This document shows, piece by piece, positions 53,179 through 62,992 of a stretch of 64,000 nt of DNA. The notes beneath the pieces were generated by a model. The model saw only the letters and a program-made list of their open reading frames with translations, searched no databases and was not told the DNA's origin. Numbering within the stretch: the stretch's first letter is position 1; the number at the start of each line of letters is the position of its first letter. The translations under genes and the position numbers were made by a program. Origin of the DNA: Chryseolinea soli (lineage in GTDB: Bacteria; Bacteroidota; Bacteroidia; Cytophagales; Cyclobacteriaceae); NCBI RefSeq assembly GCF_003589925.1, contig NZ_CP032382.1:4774001-4838000 (forward strand). The letters are read 5' to 3'.

Positions 53179-55881
53179 ATGCGTAGAGTGTCTGTCTGTG
53201 TTGTCTTAGGCTGGTTCATCCCTGTGTTGATCTATGCCCAAACCCCAAGGATAGACAGTCTCCAAAAAGTTCTCGAACAAACGCAAAGCCCCGCACAACG
53301 CTGTGATGCCCTGCATGCCCTTGCTGCTGAAAGCTGGGACTATGATTTTGAGAAAGCCTATGGCTACGCCCAGGAAGCATGGGTGCTGGCCCGTCAGAAT
53401 CAATATGGTAAAGGAGAGGTTCAGGCACTTACCGACATTGGCCTGTATCATTACTTCACGGGTAACTACCCGCAGGCGACAGCGCGCTACCGGGAAGCAC
53501 TTCGACGTTGTGGCACCCATCGCTACGGCGATTTTCCAGGCTATACCATGACGCGCCTGGCCAACCTCTACAGGGTGCAGGCCCAGTTCGATTCTGCTGA
53601 CTATTATTACAAACGCGCAATGACAGCGTTGAAGGACCAGCCCGGCCCAGCGCGCTCTTCGGTGTATTATAACCGTGGCTTGATGGCATTGAATCTCTCC
53701 GAGTTCGATTCGGCCTTATTGTATTTCCGGCAATCGGCGAAGCTGCGGGGCAAAGACAAGGACATCTCAAATCTCATGGAGTCATGGCAGGGGATCGGTC
53801 AGGCTTACAAGGGCAGGACCCTGCTCGATTCGGCGCGGCTGTATTACGATAGCGCCTACAGCATGGCGCTGAAATATAAAAACCCCGAACAGCAGATGTT
53901 TTTTCACATCAACACAGGCGAGTTGTTGTTTGCACAAGGCGATTTCAATACAGCCATACGCCACTTTTCCCAGGCATTGGAAATGCTGAAGCGCCATCCT
54001 TTCCGGCGATACTATGCGCTGGTGTTAAGCCGCATCGCCCAGGTATATACCGCGCGGGGTGACTACAAGCACGCGATCGAACATTTGCTCGACGCCCTGC
54101 GCATACAAGAGAAATTGAATAACAAACAAGAAGTGGGTCGCTTGTACGGCTCCATGGCCTGGGTATACACCAACCAGAAGAACGATTCGTTGGGGAGCGA
54201 CTATGCCCAACGCTCGCTCAAGATCATGGAGGATATCCACGACCGTGCAGGCATTGCCTACGCACACAACGCACTCGGCTATATACAGTTCACAAGATCC
54301 CGCTACCCGGAAGCCCTCCAACATTATGAAATTGCGCTGCAGTTGCGCAAGGAGATCAAATCACCACAGCTCTATTCTTCCACTACCTTTAACATTGCCA
54401 GGGTATATGAAAAGGAGGGTAACTATGCCAAGGCACGGGTCTATCTGGTACAGGCCCTGGCGTTGGATAAAGCAAACCGGGATCGCGACGCCCTGATCAG
54501 GACCTACAACACACTCGGCGAATTGTCTATCAAAACAAAGCAACAGGCCGACGCCGAGACCTATCTGAAGGAAGGCCGCGCCCTGGCCATAGAACTTGGT
54601 GCAGCGCTGGAGTTGAGAAACAATGATAAGCTCTTTGCGGACTATTACCGGTCCAGGGGCGACTATCCGCGAGCCCTGACTTACTACGATAGCTACATGT
54701 CACGCAATGATTCGATCTTCACACAGCAGGGCGCAGCCAAGATCGCGGAGATGAGTGCATTCTATGAGCTGGAGAAAAAGGAAAGCGAGATCCAACAACT
54801 GAATCAAAAAAATGAATTGAGCCAGAATGAGATCCAGCTTCAAAAAACACAGATCAGCTTGCAGCGGTCGTACCTCACGTTTTCCATTGGAGGGCTGTTG
54901 TTGCTGGGGCTCATGGCCTACATGTTCTATCTCAACGCGCAACTGAAGAGCAAGGCCAACAGGGACCTGAAGCGTCTCAACACCGAGATCAAAGAACAAA
55001 AGGAAGAAATACAAGCCCAGTCGGAGGAATTGACGGAGGCCAACAGCTCGCTGGTGATGCTCAACAACGAGTTGATCGAAAAAACGGAAGAAGTGCAGGC
55101 ACAAGCCGAAGAGCTGCGCGAAACCAACGAGATGATCACGGAGATAAACCGTGACCTCGACGATATTGTGACCAAGCGCACCTCCCAGCTACAAGAAGCC
55201 TTCAAGGAGTTGGACACGTTCTTCTACCGTTCGTCGCACGACTTCCGGCGTCCGCTCACCACGTTTATGGGCCTGGCCGAAGTGGCCAAGATCACGTTAA
55301 AAGATCCCGCCGCTTTGGAGTTGTTTGCCAAAGTGAACGAAACCGCTTTTAGCCTCGACAAAATGCTGATCAAGCTCCAATCCATCAGTGACGTGGGCGC
55401 ACAACAATTGATCTTTCGCGAAGTGTGGGTGAAGGAAATATTCGACAGCGTCTGCGATTCCTTCCGCGAAGATATTCAAAAGCATCGCATCAAAGTCCGG
55501 GCGCAAGTGGACTTGAAGACCCCGTTTATATCCTATCCCATCATGGTGCGCATCATCCTGGAAAACCTGGTGGAGAATGCCATTCATTTTTGCCTGACCG
55601 AAGATCCTTATATCTACTTGAGGGCGCGCCAGGAGGGTGAACATCTGATCATGGAACTGGAAGACAACGGCCAAGGCATACCGGCGGCCTATACGGAAAA
55701 AGTATTTGATATGTACTTCCGTGCCAATGAGCGATCGAAAGGCAACGGGCTGGGTTTGTACATTGTAAAGAAAGCCGTCGGCAAACTGAACGGCCACCTG
55801 GACTTGGTGACGCGGGTAGGGAAGGGGTCGCGTTTCATTATCACTCTTCCTATGAATCGCAGTGCGATCAATAATTATTAG
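53179..55881 (+). CDS. TPR-repeat sensor histidine kinase (paralogue)
   Basis: This 900-residue protein shares the design of its neighbour: signal peptide, TPR array (about 30-520), membrane helix (about 567-587), a longer coiled coil with two SEELTEANS/AEELRETNE-type segments, and a kinase core with His687 in the same YRSSHDFRRPLTTF context. The stretch around the H-box (AEVAKIT, ALELFAKV, KLQSISDVGAQQL) is nearly identical to that of the first kinase, while the TPR parts differ. This pattern suggests duplication with a changed sensor. Ends in a hairpin shared with the next convergent gene. Confidence 0.93.
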   Translation: MRRVSVCVVLGWFIPVLIYAQTPRIDSLQKVLEQTQSPAQRCDALHALAAESWDYDFEKAYGYAQEAWVLARQNQYGKGEVQALTDIGLYHYFTGNYPQATARYREALRRCGTHRYGDFPGYTMTRLANLYRVQAQFDSADYYYKRAMTALKDQPGPARSSVYYNRGLMALNLSEFDSALLYFRQSAKLRGKDKDISNLMESWQGIGQAYKGRTLLDSARLYYDSAYSMALKYKNPEQQMFFHINTGELLFAQGDFNTAIRHFSQALEMLKRHPFRRYYALVLSRIAQVYTARGDYKHAIEHLLDALRIQEKLNNKQEVGRLYGSMAWVYTNQKNDSLGSDYAQRSLKIMEDIHDRAGIAYAHNALGYIQFTRSRYPEALQHYEIALQLRKEIKSPQLYSSTTFNIARVYEKEGNYAKARVYLVQALALDKANRDRDALIRTYNTLGELSIKTKQQADAETYLKEGRALAIELGAALELRNNDKLFADYYRSRGDYPRALTYYDSYMSRNDSIFTQQGAAKIAEMSAFYELEKKESEIQQLNQKNELSQNEIQLQKTQISLQRSYLTFSIGGLLLLGLMAYMFYLNAQLKSKANRDLKRLNTEIKEQKEEIQAQSEELTEANSSLVMLNNELIEKTEEVQAQAEELRETNEMITEINRDLDDIVTKRTSQLQEAFKELDTFFYRSSHDFRRPLTTFMGLAEVAKITLKDPAALELFAKVNETAFSLDKMLIKLQSISDVGAQQLIFREVWVKEIFDSVCDSFREDIQKHRIKVRAQVDLKTPFISYPIMVRIILENLVENAIHFCLTEDPYIYLRARQEGEHLIMELEDNGQGIPAAYTEKVFDMYFRANERSKGNGLGLYIVKKAVGKLNGHLDLVTRVGKGSRFIITLPMNRSAINNY

Positions 55882-55909
55882 TGCTCCGCCCTGACGTCGA
55901 AGCACTAAT
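55877..55909. terminator. Hairpin between convergent genes
   Basis: ATTAGTGCT pairs with AGCACTAAT around a 15-base loop. The stop codon of the second TPR kinase lies in the left arm, and the stop of the Gfo/Idh/MocA gene follows 5 bases to the right. It can serve both transcripts. Confidence 0.6.
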
Positions 55910-55913
55910 TATA

Positions 55914-57314
55914 TCACACCAGTTTCGCCGTTTCGGGATCCCAGTTAACAATCTTCTTTTCAAAAACACTTTTGTTACACGCCAGTGCCGGCCCGGCGGC
56001 GCGCATGCCGAACAAGGCATCTTCCTTGATGGGCGCTTTCTCTCGGATACCTTTGTAGAAATTCATGTGATGGTCGTAGTTGGCGCTATAACGCTCGGGA
56101 GCCTTGTAGGTGGTGCCCGGGTTGATCATCTCGGGAGTGCCGGCGGGGTACTTGGCCTTGTACCATTTTTCATATTCTTTTTGCTGTGCCTCCGTGAAGG
56201 TGTTGAACGAATCCCATCCCCCATAGCCCGGGGCTTTTGGTGTCTTGTTCAACGTTACGGTCACTTCGCTCCAGCCCATGGTGATTACGCCGTCCGTGCC
56301 GATGATGCGGAGGCGTTCGCCGTCGCGGCTGCCATCGGCAAAGTTTACGCGGACCTGGAGGTTGAACGCGGGATGCTTGTCGCTGGCGGGATAATCGCAC
56401 AGACCCAGGATCACATCGGGAACGTCGCGGCCGTCTTTCCAGTAGCGCAGGCCGCCGGTGGCATAGATGCGATTGGGGCCTTTGGAACTGGTAACGGTGT
56501 GGAGGCCGGAGAACAAATGCACGAACAGATCGCCCGCGATGCCGGTGCCATAGTCCTGATAATTTCTCCAGCGGAAAAAGCGCATGGGATCGTAGGGGAC
56601 CTTGGGTGCGTCGCCTAGGAAGCGGTCCCAATCCACGGTTCCTGCGTTCGCGTCCGTGGGGATAGAGTACTGCCAGGCGCCGCCGCCGCCCTGGCGATCC
56701 ATCCAGGTCTCCACCAGGACCAACTCGCCGATCACGCCGGATTCAAAGATCTCGCGTGTTTTTTGCGTGGCGATGGAGCTCACGCGTTGGCTTCCGATCT
56801 GCATCACCTTGCCGGTTTTCTTTTGGGTGGCGATCACTTCCGCGCCTTCTTCAAGCTTGTGCACCATCGGCTTTTCGCAATACACATGTTTGCCTTTGTT
56901 CATGGCATCGATGGAGATGTGATCATGCCAATGGTCTGACGTCGCGACGATCACCGCGTCAATGTCCTGGCGTTCCAGTATTTCTCTGTAGTCCTTGGTC
57001 GTGAAAAGGTCTTTCCCATAAAGCTCCTTGGCGCGGTCCAGCCGGCCGGTGTAAAGATCGCAGGCTGCGACCAGTTTCACGCCGGGTATCATTGACGACG
57101 TTTCCCAGTTGTTGAACCCCATGATGCCCATGCCGATCACCGCCACGTTGACCTGGTCGTTGGGAGAGAAATTTTTATTGTGTCGCTCCGGTGCCGCCAG
57201 GGGAATGACCTGGTTTGGCGATGCTTTCAACATAGAAGGTACACTCGTGACAATAGCTCCACCGATAGCCTTTTTAATAAAATTTCTTCTCGATTTTTGT
57301 AAGGGGGTAGACAT
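55914..57314 (-). CDS. Gfo/Idh/MocA oxidoreductase with Tat signal
   Basis: About 466 residues. The start at 57314 puts a twin-arginine motif (SRRNFIKKAIGG) at residues 8-19, so the protein should be exported folded by the Tat pathway. An NAD(P)-binding Rossmann domain follows (VAVIGMGIMG near residue 60, CDLYTGR). The family motif CEKPM with its catalytic Lys lies near residue 150, and a C-terminal alpha/beta domain holds the substrate (GGLRYWKDGRDVPD, NYDHHMNFYKG). Enzymes of this type act on sugars or inositols. Upstream in-frame codons at 57539 lack a plausible N-terminus. No sugar operon is adjacent. Confidence 0.93.
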   Translation of the reverse strand: MSTPLQKSRRNFIKKAIGGAIVTSVPSMLKASPNQVIPLAAPERHNKNFSPNDQVNVAVIGMGIMGFNNWETSSMIPGVKLVAACDLYTGRLDRAKELYGKDLFTTKDYREILERQDIDAVIVATSDHWHDHISIDAMNKGKHVYCEKPMVHKLEEGAEVIATQKKTGKVMQIGSQRVSSIATQKTREIFESGVIGELVLVETWMDRQGGGGAWQYSIPTDANAGTVDWDRFLGDAPKVPYDPMRFFRWRNYQDYGTGIAGDLFVHLFSGLHTVTSSKGPNRIYATGGLRYWKDGRDVPDVILGLCDYPASDKHPAFNLQVRVNFADGSRDGERLRIIGTDGVITMGWSEVTVTLNKTPKAPGYGGWDSFNTFTEAQQKEYEKWYKAKYPAGTPEMINPGTTYKAPERYSANYDHHMNFYKGIREKAPIKEDALFGMRAAGPALACNKSVFEKKIVNWDPETAKLV

Positions 57315-57576
57315 ACATTTTAAGATTGGTAAGACAGTGGGGAAGTTACACTTTTTGACAAAAAAAGGAACCCCAATTGCTGTGAGCGGATGAGCGGTGT
57401 GAATGGTTTTTAAACGCGTTAAACCCATCGTTCTCCAATTGAAAATCGAAATTATAAGCCATATCTTGCCCGCACACACAAGCACACTTTGTGTGGCACT
57501 GAACGGCGCTGGAACATCGTCCGGTTTCTTGAAGGGCAAGACAGGCAGGGTAAAAGAGATATAAAAAAACTAGACC

Positions 57577-58602
57577 ATGAATTTTAATTTTTTCAGAAAC
57601 AAGAGCGTCGCCATAGACCTCGGCAATAACAATACGGTAGTAAGCGATACCCAGAAAGTGCTTTTAGCGCAGCCATCTTACATCGTCTTCGACAACGAGA
57701 CGAATGCCGTCAAAGCCGTCGGCAACAAGGCCTATAGCATGTTCGAAAAGAGCCATGAAGAACTGCGGCCCGTAAAACCTTTGCGCGGCGGTGTCATTGC
57801 CGACTATGACTCTGCCAGCAAAATGATCCGCGAGATGCTGGCCCAGGCCTCCATGCAATCTTCGTTTCTCGGCGGCTACGACCACATGATCGCCGGCATT
57901 CCCTATTACACTACCGAAGTAGAACGCCGCGCGCTCCGCGATGCGTTGGGACAATTCAATTCGCGACATTCCTACATGGTATACGAACCGCTGGCGGCCG
58001 CCCTGGGCATCGGCCTGAACATCCGTGAACCCGATGGGAAGATGCTCATCGACATCGGCGGGGGCATCACCGAGATCGTCGTGATCTCTTTGTCGGGAGT
58101 GGCTGCTTTCCAATCCCTCAAGGTGGCTGGCGATACGTTCGATGAACAGATCCAGGATCACTTCCGCAGGGCCTACAACATGGCCATTGGTCTCAAAACT
58201 GCCGAGCAGATCAAGATCAACGTGGGTGCGGCCATCGATAAAATTCCGGATGTGCCTCAACCCATGATGGTGCGTGGCAAAGACCTTATCGAGGGCCTTC
58301 CCGTAACCCGTGCCATCAACCACAGCGAAGTGGCGTTTGTGCTTGAAAAATCCGTGGGCGCCATCGAGCACTGTGTGGTGCAGACGCTGGAAACGTGTCC
58401 TCCCGAATTGGCTGCCGACATCTATCACAACGGCATCCATATTAGCGGCGGCAGCGCCATGTTGCGCGGCCTGAGAGAACGGTTCGAAGCCAAATTGAAG
58501 CTCCCGGTGCACGTCGATCCGCAAGCACTACTCTCCGTGAGCAAGGGGATCGCACAAACCTTGAAGGATACCAAAAAGTATCAAGGCATTTTGCTGCAAT
58601 AA
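57577..58602 (+). CDS. MreB-like bacterial actin
   Basis: A 341-residue actin-fold ATPase with phosphate 1 motif AIDLGNNNTVV, the VERRAL segment, EPLAAALGIGLNI, phosphate 2 MLIDIGGGITEIVV, and adenosine motif ISGGSAMLRGL. It belongs to the MreB/Mbl group that guides cell-wall synthesis. It is a single gene without mreC, mreD or rodA beside it, and its first motif differs from the usual DLGTANT. A second copy with a specialised role is likely, but this window cannot show whether a standard mreB exists elsewhere. Confidence 0.92.
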   Translation: MNFNFFRNKSVAIDLGNNNTVVSDTQKVLLAQPSYIVFDNETNAVKAVGNKAYSMFEKSHEELRPVKPLRGGVIADYDSASKMIREMLAQASMQSSFLGGYDHMIAGIPYYTTEVERRALRDALGQFNSRHSYMVYEPLAAALGIGLNIREPDGKMLIDIGGGITEIVVISLSGVAAFQSLKVAGDTFDEQIQDHFRRAYNMAIGLKTAEQIKINVGAAIDKIPDVPQPMMVRGKDLIEGLPVTRAINHSEVAFVLEKSVGAIEHCVVQTLETCPPELAADIYHNGIHISGGSAMLRGLRERFEAKLKLPVHVDPQALLSVSKGIAQTLKDTKKYQGILLQ

Positions 58603-58664
58603 AAAATTCCGGTAGGGCGACCGATGGTCTCGCAAAAAAGCAGTCATCGGCCATAGACCAGCCT

Positions 58665-58697
58665 AAAAGGAGCGTTCTGCTAAAGAGCGCTCTTTTT
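58665..58697 (+). terminator. Terminator after the MreB-like gene
   Basis: AAAAGGAGCG pairs with CGCTCTTTTT (one G-T pair) over a 13-base loop, and the T-run continues (TTTTTTT). It lies 60 bases after the stop codon and ahead of the convergent ClC gene end. Confidence 0.75.
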
Positions 58698-58722
58698 TTG
58701 TGCGCTGCCGTTCTTTTAGTTT

Positions 58723-59988
58723 TTACTTCCGGTACACCGGGGAATAAGAGTATACGGTATAAGGAAGGATAAGCCGGGCCACGATCTTGGCCACCACCGA
58801 GGCGACAACGATCGGAACAAAGAGTGTATAATTTCCCGTCACGGCACACAGCAGAAAGATCGAGGTGAGGGGTGCGTGTATGCTTCCGCTCAGCAAGGCC
58901 GCCATGCCGATGACGATGAAATTGACAGGTACAACGCCGGCATGAAAATAGGTATTCAACAGGGAAGCCATCAAAAAGCCGAGGAAGGCGCCCATGAACA
59001 GGCTGGGAGCAAATACACCACCGTCACCGCCTGCGCTCAACGTAAGCGAGGTCACCACGGGTTTGATCATCAGCACCAAGGCAAGGCTTAGCAACGCCTG
59101 CGTGGTAACGGGTGAGTTCTCCATGGCATTGATGGAGGAGTATCCTTCACCATACAAATTGGGGAACATGAAAATAAAGACTGAAATGACCGCCGACACC
59201 AACAGGATCTTTACGAAGGTATTTTCAATGATCTGTGAAAAGTCTTTTACCCACACAATGGATCGCGTCAGCAACGTCGAAAAGACTCCCGCAAGTACAC
59301 CGAGCAGGACAAAATAGGGCATAGCGAACGTATTCCAGTGCGTTACTGTCAAGCGGAACACAGGTTCGTCGCCTAAGCCAAGGTTCACAGCATAGGCCGT
59401 GAAGGCCGCCGCCCCAGTGCTCAGCAGGTGACGTTTGTTTATCTTCTGTGCGAACACTTCCATAGCAAACACAACGCCTGCCAGGGGCGCATTGAACAGC
59501 GCCGTGATCCCGGCGGCGATGCCCGCACAGATCAACTCGTTCTTATACCGTTTCAACCAGGTGGTTTTTTGACTGGATAGAGAACCAACGGTAGCGGTAG
59601 CCACCACGGTAGACACTTCGATGCCTGTAGAGCCTCCAAAGATCACCGTTAGAAAGCCATTAAAATAATGCGAAGGAATTTTGTACGCAGGTAAATATTT
59701 TGTCCGGGCCGATAAACAGTCCATGGCCTCGCGCATGCCTTTGTTGACCGTGTTCCGGAAAAGGAAGTGACGCAGGAGCAGAATGGCAATAAAGCCCGCA
59801 AAGGGCAAGGCAATGATCAGGGCGTTGTGTTCCAGGAAGCGGTCGTACAGTTGTCCCTCATAATGCTCCGTCACCAGCTTTAAGGTATCCGTGAGCAAGG
59901 CCGACAGCACGCCGATCGTCACCGACGCCAATACGAGGGCCGGGATACGCTTCAGTTTCTTAAATTTCAGGGAATACTCTCTTCGCAT
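58723..59988 (-). CDS. ClC-family chloride channel, without gating glutamates
   Basis: A 421-residue membrane protein of the ClC family, recognised by FNAPLAGVVFAMEV, GGDGGVFAPSLFMGAFLG and LSGSIHAPLTSIFL. In ClC exchangers the first motif is GSGIP, the second GREGP with the gating Glu, and a second Glu acts on the inner side. Here the corresponding places read NKGMRE, GSTGIE and AMEVFA, so the gating Glu is Thr and the inner Glu is Val. Loss of both points to passive channel activity rather than chloride/proton exchange. Single gene with its own start ATG at 59988. Confidence 0.88.
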   Translation of the reverse strand: MRREYSLKFKKLKRIPALVLASVTIGVLSALLTDTLKLVTEHYEGQLYDRFLEHNALIIALPFAGFIAILLLRHFLFRNTVNKGMREAMDCLSARTKYLPAYKIPSHYFNGFLTVIFGGSTGIEVSTVVATATVGSLSSQKTTWLKRYKNELICAGIAAGITALFNAPLAGVVFAMEVFAQKINKRHLLSTGAAAFTAYAVNLGLGDEPVFRLTVTHWNTFAMPYFVLLGVLAGVFSTLLTRSIVWVKDFSQIIENTFVKILLVSAVISVFIFMFPNLYGEGYSSINAMENSPVTTQALLSLALVLMIKPVVTSLTLSAGGDGGVFAPSLFMGAFLGFLMASLLNTYFHAGVVPVNFIVIGMAALLSGSIHAPLTSIFLLCAVTGNYTLFVPIVVASVVAKIVARLILPYTVYSYSPVYRK

Positions 59989-60122
59989 GCAATATTAAAA
60001 AATGGCTTTCAGCGCAAAGGCAGGGGTCGCAAAAATACAAAACGAAGCGCGTCCTGTCAGGATTTGCCGTCAGAAATTCAAAAAAAATAGGTGCGGAATG
60101 GGTCGCGGAGAGTGCTCGGGGC

Positions 60123-60998
60123 TTACCGGCTTCTTGGTCTGCGGTAATATGCCTTGCGTTTCCGGTTATAGAGCTTCCGGTCGGAGTTCTCGAACAGGGT
60201 CACAGGCAAATAATACTGCAAAGTGATGTTGGTGATAAAATAACCATCCTTTTTATCCGGATTTCCCCGGATGCCATCGGTGTCATTGGTGTTCACAGGG
60301 CCGAGCTCTCCCCGTCGATCAGACAACGCCCGCGAAAGGTCACTTTTCAAGGTGGCTGGGGCAGGGTATTTCCGCGCGCTTACGTCGTCCAGGTAATCGG
60401 TGAACGTGATGCGATATCCGGCTTCCACCAGGATATTGAAGAAGGGGTTCAACTTTACACGGGCTCCCAGGCCGAGGGGTATAACCGGCTGGATGCGGCT
60501 ATACTTGACACCTTCCGTTTGCAAGGGCTGGAGTGCATAGGAATGGCCTTGGTAATTGGCCTTGGGGTTGAAGTATAGAAGGCCGATCCCGACGAAAGCA
60601 TGAAAGTTAAGCGTAGACCGCTGATAGAAACGCAGGCCCATAGGGCTCAGGTTAATCGCCCCTAAGGCGCTGAATTCTATGCAATTGGCTGTGAACGAGA
60701 GGTTGCGCAGCTTCCGGCTGTCGTTTGCTTTTTTATCGTCGCCCGACAATTGGAACCAGGTGAGTTCTGCCCGCGCGCTGATACGGCTGTTGAGGTAGTA
60801 CTCTGCGCCAAGGGCGATATTGGGCTTTAGTTTGCCAAATTCACCTGGGTTTACCATTTCCCCATAGTAGTTAGCAGTGCCCGAACCAATGCTCACCAGG
60901 AAGTTTCGATCCTGGCGCAGTAAGTTGAAGCTTTGGGAATACCCCAGTAAGGGCATTCCTATAACACTGATTAGGGTGAGGGTAGCTAACCTTTTCAT
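60123..60998 (-). CDS. Outer-membrane beta-barrel protein, DUF6089-like
   Basis: A 291-residue protein with a signal peptide (ending GYSQ), a barrel of amphipathic strands (FLVSIGSGTANYYGEM, KPNIALGAEYYLNSRISARAEL, NFHAFVGIGLLYFNP), a polar loop near residues 215-250 and a very basic C-terminus (YNRKRKAYYRRPRSR). The start resembles DUF6089 proteins of Bacteroidota. The basic tail is unusual for a barrel and could face the periplasm. Upstream of it on the other side lies sucC on the same strand, 55 bases away; the two are not obviously related. Confidence 0.82.
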   Translation of the reverse strand: MKRLATLTLISVIGMPLLGYSQSFNLLRQDRNFLVSIGSGTANYYGEMVNPGEFGKLKPNIALGAEYYLNSRISARAELTWFQLSGDDKKANDSRKLRNLSFTANCIEFSALGAINLSPMGLRFYQRSTLNFHAFVGIGLLYFNPKANYQGHSYALQPLQTEGVKYSRIQPVIPLGLGARVKLNPFFNILVEAGYRITFTDYLDDVSARKYPAPATLKSDLSRALSDRRGELGPVNTNDTDGIRGNPDKKDGYFITNITLQYYLPVTLFENSDRKLYNRKRKAYYRRPRSR

Positions 60999-61053
60999 AG
61001 GGGTATAAATGCAAAACGTAAGATAAGCAATTTTGTTTATTGGGCGAAGGTCA

Positions 61054-62265
61054 TCAGGCCAAAACCTCCTTGACCCGCTGCGCCGCGTCTTTTAGAACAA
61101 TGGCCGAAAACACTTTCAGGCCCGATTGTTCGATGATCTTTGCTCCTTCTTCGGCGTTCGTTCCCTGCAATCTTACGATAATAGGCACATGGATATCGCC
61201 TATCTTTTTATACGCTTCGACCACACCATTGGCAACCCGGTCGCAACGCACGATGCCGCCAAAGATGTTGATGAGGATAGCTTTCACATTGGGGTCTTTC
61301 AGGATGATCCGGAAGCCTGCTTCTACGGTTTCGGCGTTTGCTCCACCTCCCACGTCCAGGAAGTTAGCGGGCTCGCCGCCGGATAATTTGATGATGTCCA
61401 TGGTCGCCATGGCCAGGCCGGCGCCGTTCACCATGCAGCCCACGTTACCGTCGAGCTTCACATAGTTGAGGCCGGCTTTGCCTGCTTCCACTTCCAACGG
61501 ATCTTCTTCGGTGATATCTCTTAGTTCCGCCAGGTCCTTGTGACGATATAAGGCATTGTCGTCCAGGTTCACCTTGGCATCGACGGCCAGGATGCGGTTA
61601 TCGGAGGTTTTCAAGAGGGGGTTGATCTCGAACATGGAGGCATCCAGGCCCAGGTAGGCGTTGTAGAGGGAGCCAATGAATTTCACACCCTCTTTGAAGG
61701 CATTGCCTTCCCAGCCCAGGGCAAAAGCGATCTTGCGGGCCTGGAAAGCCTGCAAGCCAATGGCCGGGTCAATCCATTCTTTGATGATCTTCTCCGGGTG
61801 GGTTTCGGCTACTTCCTCGATGTTCATACCCCCTTCGGTGGAGGCCATGATCACGGGACAAGCCTTGGAGCGATCCAGCAGGATGCTCATATAATATTCC
61901 TTTGGCTCGCTTTCGCCGGGGTAGTATACGTCTTCGGCGATGAGCACTTTATTTACTTTTTTGCCTTCCGGCCCGGTTTGATGGGTCACCAGGGTGCCGC
62001 CCAAAATGGCTTTTACTTTATCGGGCACTTCCGTGATGTTTTTGGCAAGCACCACGCCATGAGAACCCGTTTCCTTTACTTTTCCTTTTCCACGGCCACC
62101 GGCATGTATCTGGGACTTCACCACAAACCATTTCGTACCGGTTTCGGCCTGCAACTCTTTGGCTGCCTGAATAGCGCTATCCGGTGTGTCGGCCACGATG
62201 CCGCGTTGAATGGTTACCCCGTATTTCTTGAGAATCTCCTTGCCCTGATATTCGTGGATGTTCAT
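61054..62265 (-). CDS. sucC: Succinyl-CoA synthetase beta subunit
   Basis: SucC is the nucleotide-binding subunit of succinyl-CoA synthetase in the TCA cycle. The 403-residue protein starts with [17 protein letters not shown]. It has the ATP-grasp parts [15 protein letters not shown], and FEINPLLKT with metal ligands. The C-terminal CoA-ligase domain shows [13 protein letters not shown] and [16 protein letters not shown]. The alpha subunit gene sucD is not adjacent, as is common in Bacteroidota. The ATG at 62265 is followed by the typical N-terminus, so the start is secure. Confidence 0.97.
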   Translation of the reverse strand: MNIHEYQGKEILKKYGVTIQRGIVADTPDSAIQAAKELQAETGTKWFVVKSQIHAGGRGKGKVKETGSHGVVLAKNITEVPDKVKAILGGTLVTHQTGPEGKKVNKVLIAEDVYYPGESEPKEYYMSILLDRSKACPVIMASTEGGMNIEEVAETHPEKIIKEWIDPAIGLQAFQARKIAFALGWEGNAFKEGVKFIGSLYNAYLGLDASMFEINPLLKTSDNRILAVDAKVNLDDNALYRHKDLAELRDITEEDPLEVEAGKAGLNYVKLDGNVGCMVNGAGLAMATMDIIKLSGGEPANFLDVGGGANAETVEAGFRIILKDPNVKAILINIFGGIVRCDRVANGVVEAYKKIGDIHVPIIVRLQGTNAEEGAKIIEQSGLKVFSAIVLKDAAQRVKEVLA

Positions 62266-62335
62266 GAATTTTTTGTTTTGGGCGAAACTAGCTTATTTAC
62301 AGCTGTATTTCAAAACAAAAACATACAAATCGAGG

Positions 62336-62992
62336 ATGCTTCGGGCCACGAATATTGAAAAGTCATATGGCGCCCTGCCGGTATTGAGGGGGATCGACCT
62401 GCAGATCGGCAAGGGAGAGGTGGTCACCATCGTTGGCGCTTCCGGCGCCGGCAAAAGCACCTTACTTCACATCCTCGGCACGTTGGACACACCCGACAAG
62501 GGCAAAGTGTTCATCCAGGACAAGGATGTCTTCAGCCAGTCGGCGCGGAACCTCGCAGCCTTTCGAAACAAGTCTATCGGCTTTGTGTTCCAATTTCACA
62601 ACCTGCTACCGGAATTCACGGCACTGGAGAATGTGATCATTCCCGGCCTCATCGGTGGACGCTCCGATCGGGAAGTGAAAGAAAGGGGCCTGTCGCTCCT
62701 GGATCGGTTGGGCTTGCACGAACGCATGCATCACAAACCGTCGGAGCTCTCCGGAGGCGAACAACAACGCGTTGCTGTGGCCCGCGCCATGATCAATGCA
62801 CCCGACCTCATCCTGGCCGACGAACCCAGCGGAAACCTCGACTCGCACAATGCTATCGAGTTGCATAATTTGTTTTTCAAGTTGAGGACGGAAATCGGGC
62901 AGACCTTTGTGATCGTTACCCACAACGAGTCGTTGGCTACTATGGCCGACCGGAAAATTGAATTAAAAGATGGCCGCATCAAGGCCGCGTGA
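62336..62992 (+). CDS. ABC transporter ATPase, LolD-like
   Basis: A 218-residue ATPase with Walker [11 protein letters not shown]-loop [12 protein letters not shown], signature LSGGEQQR, Walker [13 protein letters not shown] and switch histidine in IVTHNESL. The [16 protein letters not shown] pattern is characteristic of LolD, which drives release of lipoproteins from the inner membrane with LolC/E. No permease gene is adjacent. The ATG at 62336 is preferred over one at 62258 inside the divergent sucC gene. Confidence 0.92.
   Translation: MLRATNIEKSYGALPVLRGIDLQIGKGEVVTIVGASGAGKSTLLHILGTLDTPDKGKVFIQDKDVFSQSARNLAAFRNKSIGFVFQFHNLLPEFTALENVIIPGLIGGRSDREVKERGLSLLDRLGLHERMHHKPSELSGGEQQRVAVARAMINAPDLILADEPSGNLDSHNAIELHNLFFKLRTEIGQTFVIVTHNESLATMADRKIELKDGRIKAA

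Noticed and set aside
55881..56618. A 245-codon plus-strand frame opposite the Gfo/Idh/MocA gene
   Set aside because: It is antisense to a well-defined enzyme with intact motifs and shows no domain of its own.
57664..58524. A 286-codon minus-strand frame opposite the MreB-like gene
   Set aside because: Antisense to an actin-family gene with intact nucleotide-binding motifs; it is histidine-rich and without structure.
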